Position numbers and translations under genes: made by a program. Below, one piece after another: positions 1-9,814 of a stretch of 64,000 nucleotides of DNA. Numbering within the stretch: the stretch's first letter is position 1; each line of letters begins with the position of its first letter. Source of the stretch: Protopterus annectens (lineage: Eukaryota; Chordata; Ceratodontiformes; Protopteridae); assembly GCF_019279795.1 (NCBI RefSeq), contig NC_056745.1, positions 1,491,788,003 to 1,491,852,002 on the forward strand. Reading direction: 5' to 3'. The notes beneath the pieces are model-generated. The model was not told where the DNA came from, searched no databases, and was given only the letters and a program-made list of their open reading frames with translations.

Positions 1-1682
1 GACTTTCCAAGATTTCATTAAACAATCTAGTTAAAAACAGCACTGCCATTTCACCTAAAAACCTCCATGCTTCCACTGGTATGTCATCTGGACCAACAGC
101 CTTTCCATTCTTCATCCTCTTCATAGCTATCCTTACTTCCTCATTGCTAATCCACTGCACTTAATGATTCACTATCCACACATCATCCAACCTTCTCTCC
201 CTCTCATTCTCTTCATTCATCAGCCCCTCAAAGTACTCTTTCCATCTGCTCAACACACTCTCCTCACTTGTGAGTATGTTTCCCTCATTATCCTTTATCA
301 CCTTTACCTGCTGCACATATTTCCTAGCTCTGTACCTCTGTCTAGCCAATCTGTACAGGTCCTTTTCTCTCTCTTTAGTGTCCAACCTTTCATACAACTC
401 CTCATATGCCTTATCCACCTCTCTGTTTGCCATGTGCCTCATCTCCTTAGACTCCTGTCTACTTTCTTCATATCTCTGACAATCCACATCTTCTTCACCA
501 GCCTCTTCCTATATATACTCTCCTGTACTTCCTCATTCCACCACCATGTCTCCTTGTCCTCCTTTCTCTGTCCAGATGTCATACCAAGCACCTTTCTAGG
601 TGTCTCCCTTACCATCTCTGCTGTAGTTACCCAGCTATTCGGTAACTCTTCACTGTCCCCCAGTGCCTGTTTTTTTAACTCTTCCCTGAATTCCACATCG
701 CACTCAGCCTTTTTCAACTTCCACCATTTGACCCTTGGCACTGCTCTCACACTTGTCCTCCTCTTCTTGATCACCAACGTCATCCTACAGACCACCATTC
801 TCTGCTGCCTAACTACACTTTCCCCTGTCACCACTTTACAGTCTCCAATCTCCTTTAGACTGGCCCTCCTGCATAGGATATAATCCACCTGTGTGCATCT
901 TCTTCCATTCTTGTACATCACCCTATGTTCCTCCCTCTTCTTAAAATATGTATTCACCACAGCCATGTCCATCCTTTTTGCAAAATCCGCTATCATCTGA
1001 CCTTCTGCATTCCTCTCCTTAACACCATACCTGCCCATCAGTTCCTCATACCCTCTGTTCCCTTCACCAACATGCTCATCGAAATCCGCTCCAATCACCG
1101 GTCTGTTGCCCTTGGGTACCCTCACCACCACTTCATCCAACTCGCTTCAAAATTTTTATTTTTCATCTATTGCACACCCAACTTGCGGAGCGTATGCACT
1201 AACAACATTCATCATTACACCATCAATTTCCAGCTTCATAAACATCACTCTATCCGACACTCTTTTCACCTCCAAAACACTCTTGCCATACTGTTCCTTC
1301 AGGATAACCCCTACCCCATTTCTCCTCCCATTCACACCATGATAGAACAATTTGAACCCACCTCCTATACACCTGGCCTTACTCCCCTTCCGTCTGGTCT
1401 CTTGCACACACAATATATCAGTTTCCTTCTCTCCATCATATCAGCTAGCTCTCTTCCTATACCAGTCTTACTGCCAACATTCAAAGTTCCTACCCTCACT
1501 ACTACACTTCTAGCCTTCCTCCTCTCTTTCTGCTTTCGGGCTTGCCTTCCCCCTCTTCTTCTCCTTCGGCCAACAGTAGCCAAATTTCTGCCAGCACCCT
1601 GTAGGCTAACAGTACTGGTGGCGGTTGTCGTTAACCAGGGGCTCGACCGATCTGGCATGGAAATCTGTATTGTTGTCCACAT
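1..1682 (-). pseudogene. RTE-like ORF2: APE endonuclease and start of RT
   Basis: The coding region is broken into at least four reading frames. Minus-strand segments 1682-1365 and 1413-1156 hold the N-terminal endonuclease (GTLNVG start, then VQETRRKG). Segment 1140-439 holds the catalytic half (GADFDEH, then QVDYILCRR) and the basic linker, and 487-161 the Arg/Lys-rich linker before the RT. The protein would nick target DNA and prime reverse transcription. At the position where related endonucleases have a His before R-x-V-V this copy reads RQQRMVV, possibly a lost catalytic residue; that comparison is from memory. Frameshifts near 1410, 1150 and 480 mean it is not expressible. Confidence 0.75.
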
Positions 1683-1815
1683 TTGTTATTTGGCAGAGGT
1701 TTTACACCAGATGCCCTTCCTGACGTAACCCTCCCCATTTATCTAGGCTTGGGACCGGCATGAAGAAATGCACTGGCTTGTGCATCCCCAGTGGCTGGGT
1801 TATCCGAGCTATGAC
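1..1815 (-). mobile_element. RTE-like non-LTR retrotransposon, 5' part
   Basis: Read on the minus strand, this is the 5' end of an APE-type LINE running off the left edge of the window. A 5' leader lies at about 1683-1815. It is followed by an AP-endonuclease domain, a linker, and the first residues of the reverse transcriptase at 1-130 (a KAVGPDDIPVE-type motif). The 3' end lies outside the window, so its length is unknown. The clade call rests on resemblance of the endonuclease and linker (a run of Trp before NEEVQES) to RTE-like elements of fish; I could not compare it with a library. A 68-bp tail at 42712-42779 may be the 3' end of the same family. Confidence 0.8.
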
Positions 1816-1829
1816 CATGCAGTGGTTAA

Positions 1830-2690
1830 TGCATTGTATTAATGTCTTTAATTATACCCTGCAGATCAATACAAATGTGAATGTGTCTGTGCTTCACAGC
1901 GATTACTATACTGTTGACCCATACTGACCCATTCTGTTGGATTTGATTTATTTTTAATGACGGCTGTGATTTCCATTGTCTTAATTTCCTGCTCTGATCT
2001 CCTGAAAGCTAATGGTTCGTTCCTTGGAGTATGTATCTGTAGCAAAGCAGTAAGTTTTGTTTCTGTGCGATATTCTCCTGGCGGTTTTCCTGAACCTGTA
2101 AAGCTGATGAGCATAATCTTGCTGCATGCAATGTCCATGACTCTGCAGAGTATGTAAGATGTCTCTCATGGGTGTTGCAATGTTTACCTCATGAGCAGCT
2201 CTCTTCACTACCACTGTACTTCAGTGCTTTAAATCTATCTTTAGACAGAATATTAGCCTCTGGCAACTAAATGCAACATTTTTCTTTTTAAATCTCAGCA
2301 TTTCTTTCAAAAAATTTGACTTGCATCTTTGTCTGTCTACTTCAGAAATATTTTCTCACCTTACGCTTAATTCTTTTCACTGTCAACAAACCAATCATTT
2401 TATACTTCTGTGCAACAGGATATCAGTTCTTTTGAACATAGTTCTTTTCTAGAACAGATTCTTCAGAATGTATTCAAATCTGTGCAGGGCTTCTTTTGAT
2501 ACTTGCAACCATGTCTACTACACGAGGTTTGAATTTCTGCAGCACATCCTTTTCTCAGCTCTCCATTTTTGTTATAGTGCACTCTGACATGCCACTGTCT
2601 TTCATATCCATTTTTTGTAACATGATTTTTGGTATGGAAAGAATTTAGTATACAAAGAATTTTAAAACCCAAGACTTCATATCCACACTA
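1830..2690. other. No recognisable feature
   Basis: AT-rich sequence with short open frames on both strands. None has a domain I recognise and none shows a codon pattern above chance. It may be older, unrecognisable repeat. Confidence 0.5.
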
Positions 2691-2699
2691 AACCAATGC

Positions 2700-3432
2700 A
2701 CTTGGAGACCACTCTCATTTCTGTCCCTGGACAGTGCTGTGGAGTATTTCAACAACATTTTCCTTAACATTCTAAACCACCTTGCCTCAGTCAGAACTGT
2801 TGGAACTAAGTCCAGTTATATCCCTGGCTTACCAAAAATACCAGACTACTTCTTAAACAGACAGATAAAGCATGGGACTCATGTCATGACAATACAAATC
2901 AAATTAATAGACTGGTATTCCTGTAATTAAGGAATAAAACCAAAAACAAATTGAGACGGACAAAAGGTACTACTGCATAAACAGCCAAGCCAAACACAAT
3001 ACTAACTCAAAACAGTTATGGGCAGCTATCAATAAAATCCTGCAACCAGGAAAGACCAGTACTCCAGCCCTTACCATCGATACCACCACCAATAACATCG
3101 GCACCCACTTCAACGAAAATTTCATAAAATCCATTCTAGAGCACACTAATACCCCTCCCCCCCCCACATCATATCCAAGCATACCACCCTCACCTACAGA
3201 CCATAACTGTCTCTCCTTAAAGTCTGTCCCTACTAGCACAATATATAAATAGCTAAGTAAACTCAAACCCACAAACCTAGCTGCTAATAAACTACTGGCA
3301 GACTATCTCAAGTTTGCAGCCAAAGCCGTCTCCTATCCTGTATCCCTGCTTATCAATCACTCATTATCAGAATAACACATTCCTTTTCTATGGAAAAGCT
3401 CTCATAATACCACTTCACAAAGGTGGAACTCA
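2700..3432 (+). mobile_element. L2-type LINE, left fragment (outer host of nest)
   Basis: Decayed plus-strand LINE coding sequence. It holds the APE-RT linker (frame with LWAAINKILQPGKTSTP near 3010-3060, matching FWANINILLHTGKSTTP of the L2 element at 28990-29040), then the start of the RT domain (LSKLKPTNLAANKLLADYL) up to IPLHKGG at about 3415-3430. There the frame is cut by a minus-strand CR1. The next expected residues of the RT, N-Y-x-P-I, appear at about 13045, so 13006-14690 is the other half of the same element. The 5' truncation point is uncertain; similarity starts near 2700-2740. Confidence 0.75.
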
Positions 3433-4225
3433 GGTTCATAGGTTCATACTAGGCTATCTGCCCTAGGGCATTTATAAGCCTAGCCAGAGTTGTGTGGCTT
3501 TCACCACCCCTTAGGTTGAAAAATACTATACCCATTAGTTTGCCATGCCTCTGTCCAGCAGTGATACAGAGATGATCTCCGGGGTAAACCTACGATCTCC
3601 CATCCACTGGTCAAGATTCCTCTTGAACAGAGCCAGCGAGGTGCTCTGTCTCACATGGACCGGGATTCTGTTCCACAGCATAGGGAGTCTCTGGGTGATG
3701 AATCTGTCCCTCCAGCACGTCCTATTTATATCTGTGTTGAGATTTAAGTCTCTTGCTCTTGTGGCTCTGGTGGATTTGGATTTTTTGAGGTGGAGCATGT
3801 CCATTAATTCCGGGTTGGACATGGCCTTGTATGTCAGGCACAGGTCACCTCTGAGCAGATGTTATGCGACTGAATAGAGCTGGAGTTTCTTCAGTCTGGC
3901 AGCATATGGCATATTTTTGAGCCCCTTTATCCTTTTGGTGAGGAACTTTTGGGGTCTTTCCAATTGCTGCAGGTGTCAGGTAAGATACATTCTGAATGGG
4001 GCATTGTACTCAATCATTGGTCTGATAAGTGAAGAGTACAGGGGAACAATGACCTCCCTTGATCTGGATGTGAATCCCTTCATAATCAGGTGGGCAATGT
4101 AGAAGGTCCTCCTAACCACTTTGGCAATGTGAGTGTCAAAAGAAAGGTTACTGTCAACTTGGGTCCCCAGGTCCCTGATGACCTCTTCTGTGCTTAATGG
4201 ATTGCCACCTATGTGGTAACTTGGG
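3433..4225 (-). mobile_element. CR1-type LINE, 3' part (split by DIRS copy 1)
   Basis: On the minus strand this is the C-terminal end of a CR1-like ORF2 and its 3' UTR. The frame 4225-3535 reads the post-RT region (RDLGTQVDS, then LTRHLQQLERPQK, ending LLDRGMAN and a stop at 3535). An in-frame TAA lies near 3868. The 3' UTR contains a GGCTAGGCTT...AGCCTAGTA block, and the element ends at 3433-3448 in two copies of the octamer TATGAACC, as CR1 elements usually end in short tandem octamers. The 5' part of the same copy is at 9811-13005: the coding sequence breaks off at the YHIGG motif here and at PFGKN there, which adjoin in the CR1 copy at 44393-44653. Confidence 0.88.
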
Positions 4226-4414
4226 GATGTCCTTCATGGATGCATCTGCAGTCATAACAAGTGGGTTGTCCTGTCGTCAGGCAGCCCTGCAGTCGGCCGG
4301 ATTCCAAAGTCCGGGTCCGGCTTCGGCTGATGTCGCACTTCTCCCGACGTCATCTCTGTTGGTCTTCGGGTATAAAAGCATCAGCCGACGCCATTTTCCT
4401 CAGTCTTTCTTGCC
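4226..4414 (+). repeat. DIRS copy 1, left inverted terminal repeat
   Basis: About 189 bp, starting GATGTCCTTCATGGATGC, nearly identical to the reverse complement of 9592-9775. The right repeat carries about 35 extra terminal bases ending CTGTACT that the left lacks. This asymmetry is typical of DIRS1-group elements, where the internal complementary region restores the missing end. Confidence 0.93.
4371..4378 (+). promoter_or_regulatory. TATA box in DIRS left ITR
   Basis: TATAAAAG lies about 170 bp upstream of the Gag start, with a GACGTCA (CRE-like half) about 30 bp before it. The same elements occur in inverted orientation in the right ITR (CTTTTATA at 9628-9635, palindromic TGACGTCA at 9654-9661) and in copy 2 (TATAAAGG at 21312). 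A promoter role is inference from position and sequence. Confidence 0.55.
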
Positions 4415-4544
4415 GCGTGGCGCCCGAAGCAGAAGCTGTTCGCAAGTGCCGGTCGGTCGGATCCAGAGATTACTTCTACTGAATACTACTTCGAAGACTT
4501 CTAAAGCTAAGTACCCCGTTGGGGACTCTTTCTTGCCTCAGCCG

Positions 4545-6326
4545 ATGTCAGAAAAAGTTAACAATTGTTTAACCTGTGGGAAACAAATACCTCATAAAGA
4601 TTTCCACTCATACTGTCTGCCTTGTTTAGGCCCAGCCCACGACGTAGCAGCCTGTTCGCCTGTGCTTTTTAACCGACGAACGCTTAGCCTTCGATCGGAT
4701 TTTGCAGAACAATTTTTCCGTAGTGATTTTGCGTACATTATGCCGCCGGATCCTCCGACTACCCCAAAAACGCAAAGATAAAGACCGACACTTTCGGTCC
4801 GCGGTTTCGGACGAAACCACGGTAAAGCAAATCATGAGTGTCTCGGTTTCGGCGAAACCGAAAACTGCTCAAAGTACAGCTGAACCTATTCTAACAACTG
4901 AGGCCCCTGCTACAACTCTTGAATCGACCTCAGAAATTTTACCCACTACGGTGGTGGACTTATCAGACACCATCCCTTGGATGTCTCTACCCCAGCACGT
5001 GGTGCTGCTAGGCCTCCAGCTGCCATGTCCATTAAGGCCTTCGCCAGGGCTAAAGCAGCCAAGACTACTAAATCAGTGCCTGTAAAACCCCCCACATCCA
5101 GGCCCTCTTCTAGTTCTCAAATGCTTTCTTTGGCAGAAGATTTAATTTCTTTAATTAGAGGATCTCAACCTCACCCAGATAGGGCCTCTCAGCCCCCTGA
5201 GAAGAGATCTAGGGCAGAGCCCCCTGAGCCAGTTTCTACTGATGATTCTGCTGATGAATCAGACAACTGATCAGCCTGAGGCTCCCTTCTCCAATTTTGA
5301 AGATTCGGATGCTGAAGAATCCATTCCAGCTGCTTCCCCACCAGAAGAATTCTCCTTTGGGGAAACCTTGCATGCCATGCGAGAACAGTTCCAATGGCAG
5401 CAACAGGATTTTTCAGACTCCAGAAAGAGACTTAGGACCTTTCTGCACCTCCCACAGCACAGGCCCTTAGCTATACCTCCTGTTCTCTCTGTGGTGGATG
5501 ATGCTTTCAATGATGTTTGCTCCGCTCCAGATTCTTTACCCCCAGCCCCTGCCAAACCAGACAGATTTTACAGGGTGCCAGATACTCATCACCACCTTTA
5601 CAAGGCCCCACTTGCAGACCCAGAAACTATATCCCAGGGTCCCAAGGCAGTAGCACACCACAGCTAAAACCCTATTCCTTCTGAAAGGGAAGCAAGGTCA
5701 CTAGACAGATGGGGTAAAAAGGTCTACACTTCAGCTACTCTCTCAGCTAGAGCTTTAAACTGTCAGTTTCACATGATACAATACCAAGAGTTTATGCTTG
5801 ATCAGTTAACTAAAAACTAACCACTGATGAATCTCTTGATAAGAAATATGTATTAGAGATGGTAAATAACATACAACAGGTTAGCAACCATTCCTTAAAA
5901 TGTGGCTATGATGCACTGGAGGCTTCATTTAGATCAGCCATGACAGGCACAGTGATAAGAAGGCATGCATGGCTAAAGGAACAAGCTTTACCGGATCATG
6001 TTAAAGCTAAGTTGCTAGATGCTCCTATGGACAAGACAAGTTTGTTTGGTACACCTGCCCAGCAGGTTATGAAGAAAATGGAAGAAAAGGCAAAATCTGT
6101 TCAAACTGTTAAAGATTTCTTGCAGGTTCAACCCCCAAGGTTTAGCAGGAACTGGCCTGCCAAAAATTGGTCCTTTCCTGACTCCACAAAATTTCAAAGG
6201 GGTAGAAATAGACGTTCCAGAGGCAGAAACCAATCCAGAGGAGGTGCCTACAGAGGACGACAGTGGCAAGGTAACAACAGAGGCACAGACACAGCCACTG
6301 CCACTACATCAGCACAACCGCAGTGA
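4545..6326 (+). pseudogene. DIRS copy 1 Gag-like ORF1
   Basis: The start ATG at 4545 (MSEKVNNCLTCGKQ) is shared with copies 2 and 3. The N-terminus carries a Cys-rich finger (C-x2-C-x12-C-x2-C) whose last Cys pair is partly lost here. A Ser/Pro-rich middle follows, with a KAFARAKAAKTTK basic segment, then a conserved helical C-terminal region (HMIQYQEFMLDQL, MTGTVIRRHAWLKEQ), and finally an Arg/Gly-rich tail (RGRNRRSRGRNQSRGG) suited to nucleic-acid binding. The frame is broken near 4780, 5080, 5270, 5660 and 5815. The stop TGA at 6324-6326 is intact and overlaps the start of Pol by 83 bp. Role by family: nucleoprotein of the replication complex. Confidence 0.88.
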
Positions 6327-8225
6327 CTTAATAAAAATCGCTACCAGGGAACAAATAGCAGCCCCTCTAGGTGGAAAGTTAACCTTATTTTCAAAGAACT
6401 GGCACTACATAACAAAAGACAAGTGGATTTTACAAACCATAGATCAAGGTTACGGTTTCACTTCCACACTTTACCAGTCAAAGAGGAATGCCAAATCTAC
6501 CTCCAAATCAAAAACAGAGGCTCTACGCCAGATAATGGAGTTAGCAAACATGAGAGCTGTGGAAAGAGTGCCAACAGCAGAACAAGGAAAGGCGTTCTAC
6601 TCCAGACTATTCCTAGTTCCAAGAAAGGAAAAAAGTTGGAGACCAATTCTCGACCTGTCCACCTTAAATACATACATCATTGTCCCAAAATTCAAAATGC
6701 TGACCCTACAGCAACTTCTTCCCATGCTGGGCAAGGAGTCTTGGCTGGTAACTCTAGATCTCAAGGAGGCATACCTGCACGTCCCCATACGACCAATCTG
6801 CAGAAGATACCTCAGATTTCTTGCAGGATCAGAGCACTATCAATTCTCAGCATTGCCCTTTGGCTTATCTACTGCGCCCAGAGTATTCACAAAATGCCTG
6901 GCATCAGTAATCGCCCATTGCAGACTACAGGGAATTCAAATTTACCCATACCTGGACGACTGCCTGCTACAAGGGGACAACAAAAGCAAGCTGACAACAG
7001 ATTTACAAAGGGTCATTTACTTGCTACAAGGACTGGGATACACAGTCAATTTACAAAAGTCAAGACTGATACCATCCCAAACAAGGACTTTCTTGGGCAC
7101 GGAATTGGACACAGTACAACAACTGGCATTCCTGACTACAGAAAAACAAAAGAACTTCCTCTTTACTTCTTGGCACTAACAAAACTGAACAAGTTAACAG
7201 CAAGAAAAGTTCTACAGGCCTTGGGCTTCATGGCATCATGCATAATCTTGGTCCCATTTGCCAGACTACATATGAGGAAACTACAGTGGTACCTAAAGAA
7301 TTTATGGTCCCAACACAGACACAGTCTAGAAACAGAAATCCCACTAATTCCATGCTTAAAACAGGAGTTCCTATGGTGGGCTCAGGCATGCCAGTCAAAC
7401 CCAGGCCTACCCTTTCGCAGATGTCAACCAAGCCAGACCATCACAACAGACGCTTCAGACCTAGGATGGGGGGCCCACATGCTGGACAAATGCGTGCAAG
7501 GATTGTGGACACAGGATCAACTTCACCTGCACATCAATCTAAAAGAAATGCTGGCGGTAAAACTGGCAATCCAAAAGTTCAAACCATTTCTCAAAGAGGG
7601 CCAGTTGATGATAAGGACAGACAACACCACAGTCATGTGGTACATCAACAAACAGGGAGGCACTCATTCATACCCCCTATGCAGAATGACCTTGGAGCTG
7701 TGGACCCTGGCACTCAGCTACAACATTCAGTTACAGGCAATATTTGTACCAGGGAAAGACAATACTCTGGCAGACATATTAAGCAGAACCACTTCGGATG
7801 CCCACGAATGGAAGCTGCACCCGGACATCTTCAAGACCATCTCGAAGAAATGGGGAATGCCACAGATAGACCTATTTGCATCACCTCTCAATTACCAGCT
7901 CAAAGAATTCTGCACAAGGACATTCCACCCACTAGCATGGAAAGTGGACTCACTCTCCTTCAACTGGAAAGGCCTAACAGCATATGCATTCCCACCTCTT
8001 CCTTTGATACACAAGGTACTGCTAAAAATAAGGGAAGAACATCCAAGGATAATCCTGATAGCTCCAAACTGGCCAAGACAACACTGGTACCCACTACTGA
8101 AGAGCATGTCTCGGAACAATATGTGGCCAATACCACTGATGCCTTTGATGTTAACTCAGAACAACTACAGCATCATACATCCAAACCTAAAAACGCTGCA
8201 ACTGACTGCATGGAACATCACATAG
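6244..8225 (+). pseudogene. DIRS copy 1 Pol: RT, RNase H, methyltransferase-like
   Basis: The ORF opens at ATG 6244, in the +1 frame relative to Gag. The reverse transcriptase has RPILDLSTLN, LDLKEAYLHVPI, LPFGLSTAP and the catalytic YPYLDD at about 6948. RNase H shows TTDASDLGWGAH, a KEMLAV Glu and RTDNTTVMW. A C-terminal DIRS methyltransferase-like segment reads PQIDLFASPLN, AFPPLPLI and LIAPNWPRQHW. A single frameshift near 7145 moves the frame from 6244-7150 to 7150-8225; otherwise motifs are intact. The recombinase frame overlaps its 3' end. Role: reverse transcription of the element RNA. Confidence 0.93.
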
Positions 8226-8242
8226 CAGCAGCTAATCCAGAA

Positions 8243-9252
8243 CTTTCCCAAAGAGTTAAAGACATTATTCTTGAAGCACGCAGACCTTCAACAAGAAGGA
8301 ACTATGCTGGAAAATGGAAAAGGTTTGTCATTTGGAGTACGGAAAGAGGAAAAGATGTGTCAAACATAGATATACCTAACATTCTGGAGTATCTGGCGAA
8401 CTTTTCATTCAGGCCTGTCCTACTCCTCCATCAAGATACATGCATCAGCTATTTCAGCAGAATACAGGTTTGATCCACCTGTTTTTTCACAGCCTTTGCT
8501 CAGGCAGTTCCTCAGAGGAATCAAGAATGTAAAACCTCCAAGGAAACCACCATTACCAGCTTGGGATTTAAACTTTGTGCTAGAAAAGTTGACACTATCA
8601 CCCTTTGAACCAGCAGCAACAGCAGACCTACAACACCTGTCATGGAAAACTGCTTTCCTACTGGCAATTACTTCAGCAAGGAGGGTTTCAGAACTACAGG
8701 CCTTAATGGCAGTGCAACCCTTCCTAATCTTCCACCAAGATAGAGTGTCCTTGAGGACTAATCCAACATTTATGCCCAAGGTGGTATCCAGAGTGTCTTT
8801 AAACCAGGCAATCCACCTACCTACCTTCTTTCCCAACCCACAAAACAGAGGGAAAGAATACTGCATACCTTGGATGTACATAGACAGCTACGCTACTACT
8901 TGGACAGAACAAAAATAGCAGAAAGACTGACCAACTCTTTGTAGCCTATGCAACAGGAAGGGAAGGAAAAGCTATTTCCAAACAGACAATCTCCAAATGG
9001 ATAGGAAATTGCATACGATACTGTTACTCCTTCCATGGAAAACCAATTCCACAGAACATAAGACCTCATTCTACAAGGGCAACAGCCACTACCACAGCCT
9101 TCTTACGAGGAGTGGCAACCAAAGACATTATTGAGGCGGCTACTTGGACCTCCGTGCATACATTTGCCAAGCATTATAATTTGCCTCTTTATTCCAGATC
9201 CCGAGCAGGGTTTGCCACTGCTGTACTGCAAGGGATCCTAAACACACCATAA
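8243..9252 (+). pseudogene. DIRS copy 1 tyrosine recombinase
   Basis: C-terminal ORF in the frame -1 to Pol. An N-terminal SAM-like DNA-binding part (RRPSTRRNYAGKWKRF) is followed by the catalytic domain: Arg I in SARRVSEL (about 8680), the His-x-x-Arg box HSTRATA (about 9070) and the nucleophile region WTSVHTFAKHY (about 9150-9180). Frameshifts at about 8400 and 8915 break it into three pieces. The last piece, from about 8940 to the TAA at 9252, has no ATG of its own. In DIRS elements this enzyme integrates the circular DNA intermediate. Confidence 0.92.
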
Positions 9253-9292
9253 TCTACTTTTATCCTCCTCCCTAGTTGGCTATGGTATTCTA

Positions 9293-9390
9293 CCCACTTG
9301 TTATGACTGCAGATGCATCCATGAAGGACATAGTACAGTTTTGTACCTACCATAAATGTAGATGTCCGAACTGGATAGCATCTGCAGTCA
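9293..9390 (+). repeat. DIRS copy 1 internal complementary region
   Basis: The first half (9293-9331) is the reverse complement of the left terminus (4226-4270). It is joined directly, at GACAT|AGTACAG, to the reverse complement of the right terminus (9745-9810). This is the end-to-end junction of the element stored internally, as expected for the template that completes the ends and forms the circle in the DIRS1 group. Confidence 0.93.
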
Positions 9391-9591
9391 GGATTACCCT
9401 CCCTCCTTCCCCTCTGTGGTACTCCTAGGGTGTTTACCCTCCTAATAGCTAGCTTTTGGGGGGGAGTCTTTTATGGTGTATTTGTTTGTATACATGTACA
9501 TATATGCTTATTGCTGTGTTTACCTCTATCTATTTGGAAACATTGGCATCTTTCCAAATTTTTAGCCTGCAAGAGGGCTACTGGCATCTGG

Positions 9592-9810
9592 GGCAAGAAA
9601 CACTGAGGAAAATGGCGTCGGCTGATGCTTTTATACCCGAAGACCAACAGAGATGACGTCAGGAGAAGTGCGACATCAGCCGAAGCCGGACCCGGACTTT
9701 GGAATCCGGCCGACTGCAGGGCTGCCTGACGACAGGACAACCCACTTGTTATGACTGCAGATGCTATCCAGTTCGGACATCTACATTTATGGTAGGTACA
9801 AAACTGTACT
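9592..9810 (-). repeat. DIRS copy 1, right inverted terminal repeat
   Basis: Inverted counterpart of 4226-4414, plus a terminal extension ending AAAACTGTACT. The minus-strand TATA box (9628-9635) would point transcription back into the element. The CR1 sequence resumes immediately after, at about 9815. Confidence 0.92.
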
Positions 9811-9814
9811 TTAC

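Larger units (their letters stand above)
4226..9810 (+). mobile_element. DIRS1-type retrotransposon, copy 1
   Basis: A complete-length tyrosine-recombinase retrotransposon of about 5585 bp: left inverted terminal repeat, Gag, Pol (RT, RNase H, methyltransferase-like), tyrosine recombinase, internal complementary region, right inverted terminal repeat. There is no protease, DDE integrase or LTR, which excludes Gypsy, Copia, BEL and retroviruses. DIRS elements integrate by recombinase from a circular intermediate and make no target duplication; none is visible here. It sits inside a minus-strand CR1. It is closely similar to copy 2 (21167-26780), with frameshifts in all three ORFs. Confidence 0.96.

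Noticed and set aside
164..883. Plus-strand ORF of 239 codons
   Set aside because: Antisense shadow of the minus-strand RTE-like LINE; its composition reflects the complement of Lys/Arg/Glu-rich coding sequence.
1866..2214. Overlapping ORFs on both strands of about 60-90 codons
   Set aside because: No recognisable motif in any frame; lengths are within chance for this region.
4226..9810. Endogenous retrovirus or Gypsy-type LTR element
   Set aside because: No LTRs, protease, DDE integrase or envelope. Inverted termini plus a tyrosine recombinase identify DIRS instead.
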